Shown here piece after piece: positions 15,012 to 23,779 of a stretch of 47,324 bases of DNA. Every line of letters begins with the position of its first letter. Position 1 is the stretch's first letter. This DNA is from Rhodomicrobium udaipurense JA643 (GTDB lineage: Bacteria > Pseudomonadota > Alphaproteobacteria > Rhizobiales > Rhodomicrobiaceae), in NCBI RefSeq assembly GCF_000636015.1, contig NZ_JFZJ01000011.1:1-47324 (forward strand). The letters are read 5' to 3'. Both the position numbers and the translations under genes were made by a program. The notes under the pieces are model-generated. The model was not told the origin of the DNA. It was given only the letters and a program-made list of their open reading frames with translations, and did not search any database.

Positions 15012-17165
15012 CTACCACTTCACGGTCCAGCTCACCGCGCCCTTGAAGTTGATGCCCTCCTCGTAGGATGCGTAATCCACTACCTGATAGGCCTGATCGG
15101 TGATGTTATCGACTCCGAGATCCACTCGGAAACCCTTGAACGGCCCTTCGGTCGGTTCCAAGACCATATAGAGGTCAACGAGATCGTAGCCGCTGCGATA
15201 GGATGACGACGAACTGGTTTGAGTGAACTGATCGGCGATGGTGTAGCGCGCGCCGAATCGGGACCAGATCTCCGGCACCTTGACGCCCGCGTTGAGGATC
15301 ACCTTGTCGGGCTGGAGCGCGCCGAGATACTCGTTCGTCTCGGTGTCCTTGCCGGTCATGGTCGAGTATCCGACGCCGCCGAAGAAACGATGGCTGTCAT
15401 AGGTCAGCTCGATTTCCGCGCCGGAGAGTTCGGCGTTCGGAACGTTGAAAAACCATGTGTAGCATTTCGACTGGTCGAACAATGCCGGGTTGCTTACGCA
15501 GCCGTCGGAGATCACTTCCTGATTGATGTAGTTCTGCGCGGTCGTATTCCAGTATGAACCCTTGATCCTTAGTTGGTCTCCGCTCTGGACGAGGTTCTTG
15601 AACTCGAAAGCCGCGCCGCCCTCGGCCGTCTGGCCCTCCTGCGGCTTGAGATCGGGATTCGCCTTGAACCTATTGTATATCAGCCCGATACCGCCGACAT
15701 ATCCGGCCGTGAAATGGTTCCCCTGAGCGTAGAGTTCGTTGTAGGTCGGCGCGCGAAACGCCTCGCCGTAGCTACCGAACACCTGGAACCACGGCACCGG
15801 CTTGTAGCTTCCCGCGATCTTCGGCGAAATCGCTTCGTCGGTGAAGTCTTCGTGTCCGGTGGCATTCATCGAGAACGTGTCGAAGCGGACGCCAGGAATA
15901 AGCGTCGCTTCGCCGGGCAGCGATAGCGGTCGGTCGAACTTGAACTCCGCCTGCGCGAACGTGCCGCCGTAGGACGCTTCGGCACTCGGGATCGACGCGG
16001 TGGACGTAACAACCGAGGATGTCCCGCATCCGGAGCTTCCCACCGGGCAGCTATCGTTGCCCGCCTGCCGGTCGGTATGGTAGTCCGCACCGTAGGTCAG
16101 CGTCACCTTGGCGCCGAGACTGGCGAGGTCGAAGCGGGAGCGGTTGTCGATGTCCACGCCGACAGTTTCGACATTGCGAGCTGCTTCACGCACTGTATTG
16201 GAGATGTTGTAGTTTTCGTAGAGGTGGTTCTGCTCCCAGTAGACGCGCAGATTGCCGTCGAACCACGGGCTCCCGGCTGGTGCATAGGAGAGCTTGCCGG
16301 ACACCATATCGCTCAATGCCCGCCTGTTGACCGCCTTGTTCGTGGTGGCGTCATATACGTTGTTGCCCTGTGGGTTCGCGAGCGACGGACCGTTGTCGAG
16401 GAAGTGCGTATAGGTGCCCGTGAATTTCAGGTCCGGCGTGATCTGCACGGAACCCTTGACGAGGGCGGATTTGATGTCGTCCGTGTTCGGCAGTGTCGTG
16501 CCGTTGCCGAGTTCGAGATCGCCCACCCTGCGATAACCGAAATTGGCGACGACATCATATGTCTTGTCTTCGCTCCGCGTGAAGACCGTCGCCGACGCAA
16601 GCGCCTGCTGGCTGGCGCTCTGCCCCCCCATCTTGATCTTGAACCCGGCCGTTTCGCCATCCGCGAGGAGATCCGCCGCGTCGACTGTCGTCATAGCGAT
16701 CACGCCGCCGAGCGCGCCTGAACCATAGAGCGCCGACGACGGTCCCTTGATCACTTCCACCTGCTTCAGAAGGTCGGGATCGAGGAAGATGCGCCCCTTG
16801 TGGCCGGACTCGAAACTTTGCCGCACGCCATCGACGAGAACGAGAATGTCCTGCCCGGTGAAGCCGCGGATCTGCGGGTCTTGCCCCGCGATACGCGGGC
16901 CGCCGCCCACGTAAACGCCGGGGATGCTTTTCAACACGTCGCTGATAGATGTCGGCTGCTCGATTTCGATCTGATCTTTTTGGACCACCGAAACCTGCCC
17001 CGGATAGTCGAAGGCCGCGATCGGATTGAGTGTCGCGAAGATCGAAATCTCGTCCAGTTGGACCCGTTGCCCCGCTTCATCTTGCGAAAATGCGGACGCC
17101 GAAAGAAGAGTGGACGCTGAAAGCGCCACTGCCGCGGCATAAGCCGCTCTGCTGCCCCATGTCAT
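15012..17165 (-). CDS. TonB-dependent heme/hemoglobin outer-membrane receptor
   Basis: This 717-residue outer-membrane beta-barrel receptor is predicted to import heme. It has a signal peptide (cleavage near ASAFS, residue about 27), a TonB-box-like LDEISIF, and a plug domain with IRGFTGQDILVLVDGVRQSF. The barrel includes the heme-receptor signatures FRAP (in GEAFRAPTYNELY) and NPDLKP, with one histidine (GNHF) between them, as in HmuR/HutA/ShuA-type receptors. It ends in an aromatic-rich VSWTVKW strand. It is divergent from hutW-hutX and next to exbBD-tonB, which supports heme as substrate over other iron sources. No heme ABC transporter (hmuTUV) is in the window. Confidence 0.9.
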   Translation of the reverse strand: MTWGSRAAYAAAVALSASTLLSASAFSQDEAGQRVQLDEISIFATLNPIAAFDYPGQVSVVQKDQIEIEQPTSISDVLKSIPGVYVGGGPRIAGQDPQIRGFTGQDILVLVDGVRQSFESGHKGRIFLDPDLLKQVEVIKGPSSALYGSGALGGVIAMTTVDAADLLADGETAGFKIKMGGQSASQQALASATVFTRSEDKTYDVVANFGYRRVGDLELGNGTTLPNTDDIKSALVKGSVQITPDLKFTGTYTHFLDNGPSLANPQGNNVYDATTNKAVNRRALSDMVSGKLSYAPAGSPWFDGNLRVYWEQNHLYENYNISNTVREAARNVETVGVDIDNRSRFDLASLGAKVTLTYGADYHTDRQAGNDSCPVGSSGCGTSSVVTSTASIPSAEASYGGTFAQAEFKFDRPLSLPGEATLIPGVRFDTFSMNATGHEDFTDEAISPKIAGSYKPVPWFQVFGSYGEAFRAPTYNELYAQGNHFTAGYVGGIGLIYNRFKANPDLKPQEGQTAEGGAAFEFKNLVQSGDQLRIKGSYWNTTAQNYINQEVISDGCVSNPALFDQSKCYTWFFNVPNAELSGAEIELTYDSHRFFGGVGYSTMTGKDTETNEYLGALQPDKVILNAGVKVPEIWSRFGARYTIADQFTQTSSSSSYRSGYDLVDLYMVLEPTEGPFKGFRVDLGVDNITDQAYQVVDYASYEEGINFKGAVSWTVKW

Positions 17166-17536
17166 AACATACCCCAGTCAAGTGCCAAAGTGCCCGACGC
17201 AAGGTTGGGGTAATGAAACAGGCCGCGCAAGGCGAAAGATCGAGTCGATCTCGGTTTTTACTTGAGTGTGTCGAATATATTTAGAATATTTCTCGCATAA
17301 CTTCACATGGAATGAGTCTTATAATAATTAAAATCAAATAGCTTAAATTAAGCGAGGTGCGGTAAAGTTAAACTTTTAGAATTAATCGAAATATAAATAA
17401 ATGTTGTTGCGACATTAATCGGCGTCGTCTAGCTTTTTTACTCAAGCTGGAGCCTCGCACGTGCCGTATCCGCTCGACTGATCGAGGCGGGCTGTGCAAC
17501 TGCGCGCCAGCGTTGGGCACAGTTGGGGAAGGACTT
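17166..17536. promoter_or_regulatory. Divergent heme-gene promoter region with Irr-like boxes
   Basis: This 371-base AT-rich region separates the receptor gene from hutW. Two segments resemble the rhizobial iron control element recognised by Irr (TTTAGAA-N3-TTCTAAA-like). The first is TTTAGAATATTTCT at 17280-17293, with a good left half and partial right half. The second is TTTAGAATTAATCGAAA at 17375-17391, which is weaker. I see no other gene in the region. Assignment to Irr is by resemblance; RirA or an HmuP-type activator could also act here. Confidence 0.45.
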
Positions 17537-19069
17537 ATGCACCGCAGGCCGCCGAACGCCGAAAAAGCAAGCCGCTCCGATCCATCGCACAACGACGCGG
17601 TCCCTCACCATGGCGCAAGCCATCCTCACGCGAGCCCGCCGCATGCAGGCAATACCGGCGCAGGTCATCCGGCCAAGCCGGGCCACGCGGGCGGTCATCC
17701 CGGCGGACACCCGATGTCCGCGCCTAAGACCATCGACGCATTCTTTGTTCCGGCTGGGCGCGATCCGCTGACGGAGGCGTTTTCGGGCCGCGAGTTTTCG
17801 CCGCCCTGGCGCGGCAGCGTCGCCATCAATCCCGCCGAAGCCGGAGATGCGGTCGCGCGAGCCTTCGCAACGCCACGCGCCGATCCCGCAGCCGTCTATA
17901 TCAACGTGCCTTACTGTCAGAGCCGCTGCCTGTTCTGCGGGTTTTTCCAGAACGTCTGGCGCCCCGAGCTTTCGGATGCGTACGTGAACGACGTCGTCGC
18001 CGAAATGGAAGAAATGGCCGCGACGCCGTTGGTTTCGACCGCGCCCATCGAGTCCGTCTATCTCGGCGGCGGCACGCCGAGCGCGCTTCTTTCCGCTCCG
18101 CTGGCGCGTCTCATCGCCAATGTGCGCCGCCTGCTGCCTCTCGATCCCGAGTGTGAAATTACGGTAGAGGGCCGCGCTTACGGCTTCGGCCTCGAAAAGG
18201 CGGTGGCGGCGTTCGATGCGGGCGCGAACCGCGTCTCGCTCGGCGTCCAGACCTTTGACACGACGGTGCGGCGGCGTCTCGGACGCAAGCTCGACGGCGC
18301 GGCGACGCTCGCCTTCCTGAACGACCTCGCGGCGCTCGACCGCGCCAGCATCGTCTGCGACCTGATGTACGGCCTCCCCGGTCAGTCGCGCGAAATCTGG
18401 CGGCGCGACATCGAAACCGTCGCGGGCAGTCGCATCGACGGCGTCACGCTCTATGCGCTGAACATCTTTCGTGGCGGCCCGCTCGCGAAGTCCATCGCGG
18501 ACGAAAAGCTGCCCCCGGCCGCGCTCGTGGGCGAACAGGCGCAGATGTATGCCGAGGCCGCGGAGTTCCTCGTGGCGGAGGGCTTCCGACAGGTGTCGCA
18601 GTCGCATTTCGCGCGCGGTAATCGCGAGCGGAACCGCTACAACAGCGGGATCAAGCGCGGCGTGCCATGCATTCCGTTCGGCCCCGGCGCGGGCGGACAG
18701 GCGCACGGCGTCCGCTGGAGCAATCTCGTCAGCATTGAGGAACGGAAGGCCGCGAAGGCGGAGGGGCAGGCCCCCATCGCGGGCGCATCGCGCATGCCGC
18801 CTGCCTATGCCGCGCAAGCAACCATCACGGCGGGGCTTGAAGCAGGCTCGCTCCCCATCGATGTTGTGGACGCCATCGCGCCCGGTTTCGCGCGCGCGGC
18901 CGCGCCGCTCCTCGACAATTGGACGGCGGCGGGACTGGGCCGGGTCGACGGTAGCGCCTTCCGAGCCACGCGCGCGGGCACGTTCTGGATCACCAACCTG
19001 ACCGGCGGCCTTTACGCTGCGCTCGACGCCATTCCGCACACAGTCACAGCAACGGAGGAAATCGCATGA
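17537..19069 (+). CDS. hutW: Anaerobic heme-degrading radical SAM methyltransferase HutW/ChuW
   Basis: ChuW/HutW enzymes open the heme macrocycle without oxygen, using radical SAM chemistry and a methyl transfer, and release iron and a linear tetrapyrrole. The 510-residue product has the 4Fe-4S motif CX3CX2C in VPYCQSRCLFCGFFQNVW, then the HemN-like blocks ESVYLGGGTPSALL and RVSLGVQTFDTTVRRRLGR, and the family N-terminal block AFFVPAGRDPLTEAFSGRE. Unusually, the first 59 residues form a His/Pro/Gly-rich extension with 11 histidines. I chose the ATG at 17537 because GGGGAAGGA lies just upstream; an ATG at 17714 would give the canonical N-terminus without the extension. The gene overlaps hutX by four bases. 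Confidence 0.9.
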   Translation: MHRRPPNAEKASRSDPSHNDAVPHHGASHPHASPPHAGNTGAGHPAKPGHAGGHPGGHPMSAPKTIDAFFVPAGRDPLTEAFSGREFSPPWRGSVAINPAEAGDAVARAFATPRADPAAVYINVPYCQSRCLFCGFFQNVWRPELSDAYVNDVVAEMEEMAATPLVSTAPIESVYLGGGTPSALLSAPLARLIANVRRLLPLDPECEITVEGRAYGFGLEKAVAAFDAGANRVSLGVQTFDTTVRRRLGRKLDGAATLAFLNDLAALDRASIVCDLMYGLPGQSREIWRRDIETVAGSRIDGVTLYALNIFRGGPLAKSIADEKLPPAALVGEQAQMYAEAAEFLVAEGFRQVSQSHFARGNRERNRYNSGIKRGVPCIPFGPGAGGQAHGVRWSNLVSIEERKAAKAEGQAPIAGASRMPPAYAAQATITAGLEAGSLPIDVVDAIAPGFARAAAPLLDNWTAAGLGRVDGSAFRATRAGTFWITNLTGGLYAALDAIPHTVTATEEIA

Positions 19070-19602
19070 CCGAAACGCAAACCGGCTTTGCCTCAAAAGA
19101 GGAAGCGCTGGCGGCACTCGCCGCGCGTCTCGAAACGAACCCGGATGGCGTCATCGAGGCGCTGGCGGAGGCGCACGGCGTAAGCGTGGTCGAAGCGATG
19201 CAACTCCTGCCGCGCGCGAACTGTGCTTTCGCGCCCGCCTCGGCCTTCGACGACATCATGAACGACCTCGCGGAATGGGGCGACGTTACCGTTGTGGTTC
19301 ACACGAAGAGCCTCGTTCTCGAATGCCGGGGTCCGCTTCCGAAGGGCGAATATGGGCGCGGCTTCTTCAACCTGCATGGCAAGAGCCCTATCGGCGGACA
19401 CATCAAGGCGTCGCGCTGCGCCTGTATCGCCTTCGTGCGCCGCCCGTTCATGGGCAAGGAAAGCTGCGGCGTGCAGTTCTTCGACATCGACGGTGAAGCC
19501 ATGTTCAAGGTGTTCGTGGGGCGGCTGGCGGACTATTCGCTCAACCCGGAGCAGGTCGAGAAATTCGAGGCGTTGAAAGCGCGGGTGAGCCAGAACGGAT
19601 GA
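19066..19602 (+). CDS. hutX: Cytosolic heme carrier protein HutX/ChuX
   Basis: HutX/ChuX proteins bind heme in the cytosol and pass it to the degrading enzyme. The 178-residue product matches the family in length and in the blocks VSVVEAMQLLPRANC, EWGDVTVVVHTKSLVLEC and GESCGVQFFDIDGEAMFKVF-like text (KESCGVQFFDIDGEAMFKVF). Its start lies inside the hutW stop (ATGA), so the two are translationally coupled and likely work as a pair. A strong terminator follows. Confidence 0.92.
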   Translation: MTETQTGFASKEEALAALAARLETNPDGVIEALAEAHGVSVVEAMQLLPRANCAFAPASAFDDIMNDLAEWGDVTVVVHTKSLVLECRGPLPKGEYGRGFFNLHGKSPIGGHIKASRCACIAFVRRPFMGKESCGVQFFDIDGEAMFKVFVGRLADYSLNPEQVEKFEALKARVSQNG

Positions 19603-19641
19603 GTGCTGCTTTCAAAGAGTAATTCGAGACGCCGCGATCGG

Positions 19642-19691
19642 AAGCGCCACGACGAGCGAGCTGCTGTTCGCTATCGTCGTTGCGCTTTTTT
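19642..19691 (+). terminator. Intrinsic terminator of hutW-hutX
   Basis: A long near-perfect hairpin pairs AAGCGC, ACGACGA and GCGA on the left with TCGC, TCGTCGT and GCGCTT on the right, with single mismatches between blocks and an 8-base loop. It ends in a run of six T (19686-19691). It sits between the convergent hutX and receiver/HWE kinase genes; the T-run is on the plus strand only, so it serves hutWX. Confidence 0.82.
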
Positions 19692-19741
19692 CGGCAAGCC
19701 GCCCCGACTTCACGATCCGGTCTTGCCTCGGGGGCGGCGCC

Positions 19742-20842
19742 TCAGGTCAGCGCCTTCTCGCTTTCCAGAACACGAATGTGATCGCCGAGGGGAAAGGTCA
19801 GGACGGCACGCGTTCCCGGCGACAGCTTTTCGTATCGCAACGCGCCTTCGAGCTTTTCGGCCATGCCCGCGATGATGCGCTGGCCAAGTCCACGCCGCTT
19901 CTTCTTTTCGGGCGGATCATCTTGGGTGCCTACGCCGTCGTCCTCGACCAAAAGATCGATCTCTGACTCGCGCAGGCGGATCAACACGCGCACCTGACCG
20001 CGTCCGTTCGGATAGGCGTGCTTCAGCGCGTTCAGAATCAGTTCGGTGGTGACGATCCCGATCGAGACGGCCGCGTCGGGCGATATCTGGATCGGCGCGC
20101 CGCTGAACGAAATGACGCTGTTCGAGCTTTCCCCGCCGGACACATCCTCCAGATCGCGAATGAGGCTGGCCAGATAGTCCGAGAGCGTCACCCAGCGCAC
20201 GTCGAACGACGTATAAAGCGAGCGGTGGACGCGCGCGACTGCCAGCACGCGGCCGTTCGCCTCTTTCAGCGCCGCCTTCACGTCGGCGTTGCCGCTGACG
20301 TCTCCCTGAAAATGGAGGAGCGACGCGATAAGCTGAAGGCTGTTGCTGACCCTGTGATTGACCTCGCGGAGCAGCAGCGCGCGTTCCTCGGCCAGCGCTT
20401 TGAATTCGTCGCGAGCCGTGCGGACGGCGGCTTCGGCCCGTTCCCGTTCGCGCTTGAGGGCGGTCGTGAACATCGCGTTGGTGATCGCGTTTTCCAGCAG
20501 CAACAGGAAATCGCCGTGGAGGTCTTTCACGACATAATCCGCTGCGCCTGCCTTCAGCGCCGCGACGGCGACACGGCTATCCTGCATTCCGGTCAGATAG
20601 ACGATGGGTGGCGCGTTCGAGCGCGATTGAAGCGCCGCGAGAAGCGACAGACCGTCCTGCTCGGGAAGGACGTGATCCAGCAGGACAACGTCGAATTCGG
20701 ACGCCGCGTTTTCCTCAAGGCCAGCCGCCGCGGAGTTCGCCGAAACGACAGAAAAGCCGCTGCGTTCCAGACGATTCGAAACCAGCTGGCAGAAGCCTTC
20801 ATCGTCGTCGATGATCAGGATTCGCGGATTTTTGTTAGGCAT
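19742..20842 (-). CDS. Response regulator/HWE-HisKA_2 hybrid kinase
   Basis: The 366-residue protein has an N-terminal receiver domain (IIDDDE, phospho-acceptor D56 in VVLLDHVLP, YLTG, Lys in VVKD), a short coiled coil at about residues 125-155, and a HisKA_2/HWE-type kinase with H163 in REVNHRVSNSLQLIASLL and an ATPase domain (ELILNALKHAYPNGRG, then DDGVGTQ). HWE/HisKA_2 kinases are the class that phosphorylates PhyR in alphaproteobacteria. It has no membrane helix, so it receives its signal from a partner, probably the adjacent kinase or single-domain regulator. It is the last gene of the nepR-ecfG operon and overlaps the preceding gene by eight bases. Confidence 0.9.
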   Translation of the reverse strand: MPNKNPRILIIDDDEGFCQLVSNRLERSGFSVVSANSAAAGLEENAASEFDVVLLDHVLPEQDGLSLLAALQSRSNAPPIVYLTGMQDSRVAVAALKAGAADYVVKDLHGDFLLLLENAITNAMFTTALKRERERAEAAVRTARDEFKALAEERALLLREVNHRVSNSLQLIASLLHFQGDVSGNADVKAALKEANGRVLAVARVHRSLYTSFDVRWVTLSDYLASLIRDLEDVSGGESSNSVISFSGAPIQISPDAAVSIGIVTTELILNALKHAYPNGRGQVRVLIRLRESEIDLLVEDDGVGTQDDPPEKKKRRGLGQRIIAGMAEKLEGALRYEKLSPGTRAVLTFPLGDHIRVLESEKALT

Positions 20843-21272
20843 TCAACGGGTCCGGAACCTTGATGACGGAAAAGAACAGGCCAAGCTGCCGTATGGCAAC
20901 GGCGAACTGCTCGTAATCGACGGGCTTGGTAATATAGACGTTGCAACCGAGATCGTAACAGCGCCGGATTTCGAGTTGGTCATCTGTTGTTGTCAGCACG
21001 ATCACGGGCGCAACGCGAAGATGACCGTCATTTTTGAGATATTCGAGAATATCGATTCCAGACATGTCCGGCAGGTTCAGGTCGAGCAATACAAGGATCG
21101 GATTCATGTCGGCCGGTTCGCTCTCGATCCGTTTGAAATAGGCGAACGCGGACGCGCCGTCCGAGAAATGAATGATCTCGTTCGTTACGCCGGCTCGTCG
21201 GATGTTTCGTTCGATGAGGCGAGCGTGACCATGATCGTCTTCGATCATGACGATTGCAACAGGCTTGTTCAC
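20835..21272 (-). CDS. Single-domain response regulator (Rcp1/CheY-like)
   Basis: The 145-residue product is a stand-alone receiver with acidic pocket EDD (residues 11-13), phospho-acceptor D64 in LVLLDLNLPDMSG, T/S in VLTTTDD, and Lys in YITKPVDY. There is no output domain. It starts with GTG inside the stop of the histidine kinase gene (GTGA). Paired with that kinase, it may be a phosphotransfer intermediate or a phosphate sink for the stress cascade. Confidence 0.88.
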   Translation of the reverse strand: MNKPVAIVMIEDDHGHARLIERNIRRAGVTNEIIHFSDGASAFAYFKRIESEPADMNPILVLLDLNLPDMSGIDILEYLKNDGHLRVAPVIVLTTTDDQLEIRRCYDLGCNVYITKPVDYEQFAVAIRQLGLFFSVIKVPDPLNA

Positions 21273-22816
21273 GCCGCGATCCCCCTGTTCTGCGCTGCGG
21301 TTCCCGGAAGGGTCACCTTGAAGGTGGCCCCGATTCCCAAGGCGGATTCGACGGCGATCGATCCGCCGAGACGCCGCACCAACGCGGACACGAATGCCAA
21401 TCCCATTCCTTCGCCGGGTACATCTTGCGGACCAGCCCGCCGAAAAAGCTCGAAGATCCTTTGATGATCGCGGGGATCGATGCCCCGGCCATTATCGGAA
21501 ACCGAATATACTACGTCAACACCCCGCAAGTAGCCTTCTATCTTTATTTCTCCGTGTCCGTCATTTTTAAGGAATTTGATGGCATTCTCGATGAGGTTGG
21601 AAAAAATCTGCTCCATCGACATCCGGTCGCTCAGGACCGGCGGCAAATCCCCGACCGTGATACGTCCATCCTTCTCGCGTATTTGATGGGCGACGTTCGA
21701 TACGACGGTCTCGACGAGGGCCTTTGCTTCGATCAATTCAGAGTGAAGCGGACGGCTCCCTTGCCGGGAAATCTTCAGAATGGCGTTGATGAGCCGGTCC
21801 ATTCTGGCGATCGAGCTTTTGATGAAGCCGAAAGCCTCGTCGAAATCCTTGCTGAGAACGTCAGCATCCGCCAGCGCGTTCGCCTTCTCCAGCCGTTCGA
21901 ACAATTCCTTGCGAAGCGTTTCAAGCTCCGACGTGAACCCCATGATATTGACGAGCGGCGAGCGAAGATCGTGGCTCACGATATAGGCGAAGCGCTGAAT
22001 TTCATCGTTTGCCCGCTGCAACGCCGCAGTGCGATGCCGGACGATATCTTCAAGGTCGTTATTCGTTTTTTCGAGCGCCTTGTGTGCTTTCGTCAGCGCC
22101 GCGTTAGACTTCATCAGGAACCAAATGCTGAGAAACGAAAAAGCCAGCACGGCGACGCCGCCGATCACATCGACTATGGTCTTGATCTCGCGAAGTTCCG
22201 CCGCGTTCGTCTCTATTTCCTCGCGCTTCTCGGTGGCCTCATCTTGCAAGGCGTTGATGTTCTCTTCGATCTGTTCGGAAAGCTTGACGCCGTAGTTCTC
22301 TTTGAGGCGCGCGATAGTGGCGTCGCGTCGTTCGTTCGTGGCATCGGCAACGGTTGCCGCCATTTCGTCGGCCTTGCGCATCATAAGATTCAGCAGAACC
22401 GCAAGGCGTTCCTTTTCTTCGAGTGCCGAGGGTGCGCTTTCGATCAAGCTTTTTGTTCGCGGAACAAGCTGCGAATGCAGCTCATTATAAGGCCGCAGAT
22501 ATTGCTCTGTTCCCGCGAGCAAATAACCGCGCTGGCTGCTTTCGACGGTTCGCATCATTCGAGCGACGCGGCCGAGCTTGCCGTAATAGCGGTTCATCTC
22601 GGCACCGGTGCGGGAACCGTCTTCGAGGCGATGGGATAGCCAGAACGAAAACGTTGTAAGAATGATGAGCACGCTGGCGGCCGCGCCAAGAAGCGCGGCC
22701 TCCCGGCGGCTCTCGCGGAACAATGTGAAGATGTCGCGGAAGCTGGCCATGACACCAACGCTCTCTTTCGCGGCCGAAGCCCGGCCGTCGACGTAAGATA
22801 CACGATGTGGCTTCAT
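21269..22816 (-). CDS. Membrane histidine kinase with CHASE3 domain
   Basis: The product of about 515 residues has two transmembrane helices (about residues 42-62 and 215-235) enclosing a CHASE3-type helical sensor (TVESSQRGYLLAGTEQYLRP). A coiled-coil linker follows, then a HisKA domain with H282 in FAYIVSHDLRSPLVNIMGF, and an HATPase domain (N-box NLIENAIKFL, G-boxes DNGRGIDP and GEGMGLAFV). I chose the ATG at 22816, just past the ecfG stop; a TTG at 22825 or an ATG at 22750 are alternatives. It is a classical HisKA kinase, unlike the HWE kinase two genes downstream, so both kinase classes sit in one stress operon. Confidence 0.9.
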   Translation of the reverse strand: MKPHRVSYVDGRASAAKESVGVMASFRDIFTLFRESRREAALLGAAASVLIILTTFSFWLSHRLEDGSRTGAEMNRYYGKLGRVARMMRTVESSQRGYLLAGTEQYLRPYNELHSQLVPRTKSLIESAPSALEEKERLAVLLNLMMRKADEMAATVADATNERRDATIARLKENYGVKLSEQIEENINALQDEATEKREEIETNAAELREIKTIVDVIGGVAVLAFSFLSIWFLMKSNAALTKAHKALEKTNNDLEDIVRHRTAALQRANDEIQRFAYIVSHDLRSPLVNIMGFTSELETLRKELFERLEKANALADADVLSKDFDEAFGFIKSSIARMDRLINAILKISRQGSRPLHSELIEAKALVETVVSNVAHQIREKDGRITVGDLPPVLSDRMSMEQIFSNLIENAIKFLKNDGHGEIKIEGYLRGVDVVYSVSDNGRGIDPRDHQRIFELFRRAGPQDVPGEGMGLAFVSALVRRLGGSIAVESALGIGATFKVTLPGTAAQNRGIAA

Positions 22817-22821
22817 GGAGG

Positions 22822-23343
22822 TCAATCGACCTGCGCGGGAATCGCTTTCTCCCCGTTCACGTATTCTTCAAGCCGCTGTCGAGCGCGGCTGAGACGGCTT
22901 TTAACCGTGCCAACAGGGCAATTGCAGACCGCCGCCGCTTCTTCATAGGAAAGCCCCTCCGCCGCGATGAGGATGATCGCCTCGCGCTGTTCGGGCACGA
23001 GGCCGCTCAGTCCTCTCAGCACGTCCTTGAACTCGATGTATTTTTCCTGCGTCGCGCGGGTTTCGAGGTTCGACGGGTCGACATCGTCCAGCGGCGAGGT
23101 CTGATGATATTTCTTGTAGCGGATGTCGTTGTAGAAGCTGTTGCGGAGGATCGTGAACAGCCAGGCGCGCAGGTTCGTGCCTTCCTGAAACTTGTCGAGG
23201 TTCGACAGCGCTTTGACGAGCGTATCCTGAACCAGATCGTCCGAATGCTGCGAGCTTTGCGTCAGCGATAGCGCGAAGGCGCGCAGGTTCGGGATCCACT
23301 TGACCAATTCCTGCCGCAGGCTTGCATCGGCGGGATTACCCAT
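22822..23343 (-). CDS. ecfG: General stress response ECF sigma factor EcfG
   Basis: EcfG (ECF15 group) directs RNA polymerase to general stress promoters and is held by the anti-sigma factor NepR. The 173-residue product has sigma region 2 (SDDLVQDTLVKALSNLDKF, then NLRAWLFTILRNSFYNDIR) and region 4 (LPEQREAI-type text VPEQREAIILIAAEGLSYEE, then CNCPVGTVKSRLSRARQRL). It starts directly after the nepR stop (TGAATG). The nepR-ecfG pair and divergent phyR are the diagnostic arrangement. Confidence 0.94.
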   Translation of the reverse strand: MGNPADASLRQELVKWIPNLRAFALSLTQSSQHSDDLVQDTLVKALSNLDKFQEGTNLRAWLFTILRNSFYNDIRYKKYHQTSPLDDVDPSNLETRATQEKYIEFKDVLRGLSGLVPEQREAIILIAAEGLSYEEAAAVCNCPVGTVKSRLSRARQRLEEYVNGEKAIPAQVD

Positions 23344-23634
23344 TCAATTGCGCTCCTGCTTTTCGATCTTGTTGATAAGGGCGAGCATGTCGTCGGGGAT
23401 CGGCTCCGCGAGAAGCTTCTCGTAGAGCTTCACCACACCGGCCGCGAACCTCGCTTCATCGTATGTGGGATCGAGCGGCGGCTTTTGCTCGGAATCGCCG
23501 GCCCCGTCGGCGGCGCCTTTGTCCTCAGGCATCTCGGTCAGCTTTACGACCAACCCGGCCTCATCGTCCTTCAGAGGCGACTGCGGGAGAGGAGCGCTCG
23601 CTTCGCGCTCGCTCGTATCGTTTTCGTTCATCAT
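23344..23634 (-). CDS. nepR: Anti-sigma factor NepR
   Basis: NepR binds EcfG in unstressed cells and is titrated by phosphorylated PhyR. The product is about 96 residues with a disordered acidic N-terminus and the conserved two-helix NepR core near residues 65-93, with the signature LYEKLLAEPIPDDMLALINK. I chose the ATG at 23634 (a second ATG follows at 23631) because AAGGAA lies just upstream; an upstream frame to 23691 lacks conservation. It is the first gene of the five-gene minus-strand operon. Confidence 0.9.
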   Translation of the reverse strand: MMNENDTSEREASAPLPQSPLKDDEAGLVVKLTEMPEDKGAADGAGDSEQKPPLDPTYDEARFAAGVVKLYEKLLAEPIPDDMLALINKIEKQERN

Positions 23635-23707
23635 GGTTCCTTGTTGTTGAGAGGAGTCACCGGCCACTCTGGACAGGGAGTAAATTTTCACAAATCATCA
23701 ATGCACT

Positions 23708-23732
23708 GGAACACCCGCTACGGGCGTTTGTT
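23708..23732 (+). promoter_or_regulatory. Candidate EcfG-dependent promoter of phyR
   Basis: GGAAC at 23708-23712 followed after 16 bases by TGTT at 23729-23732 fits the alphaproteobacterial EcfG promoter pattern (GGAAC, 16-17 bases, then a -10 with CGTT core), with one mismatch in the -10. It is about 48 bases upstream of the phyR ATG, in the divergent nepR-phyR intergenic region, where autoregulated EcfG promoters are common. Confidence 0.5.
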
Positions 23733-23779
23733 GCAGTCACGTCAACTACGCCTGGACAATTATCTTTGGGGTACGCCAT

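Noticed and set aside
17438..19117. A 559-codon open frame on the minus strand
   Set aside because: It is antisense to hutW, which has an intact radical SAM motif and a ribosome site; the antisense product is Arg-rich with no domain.
23704..23730. A GGAAC-N12-CGTT reading of the phyR promoter
   Set aside because: A 12-base spacer is too short for EcfG; the overlapping GGAAC-N16-TGTT reading is preferred.
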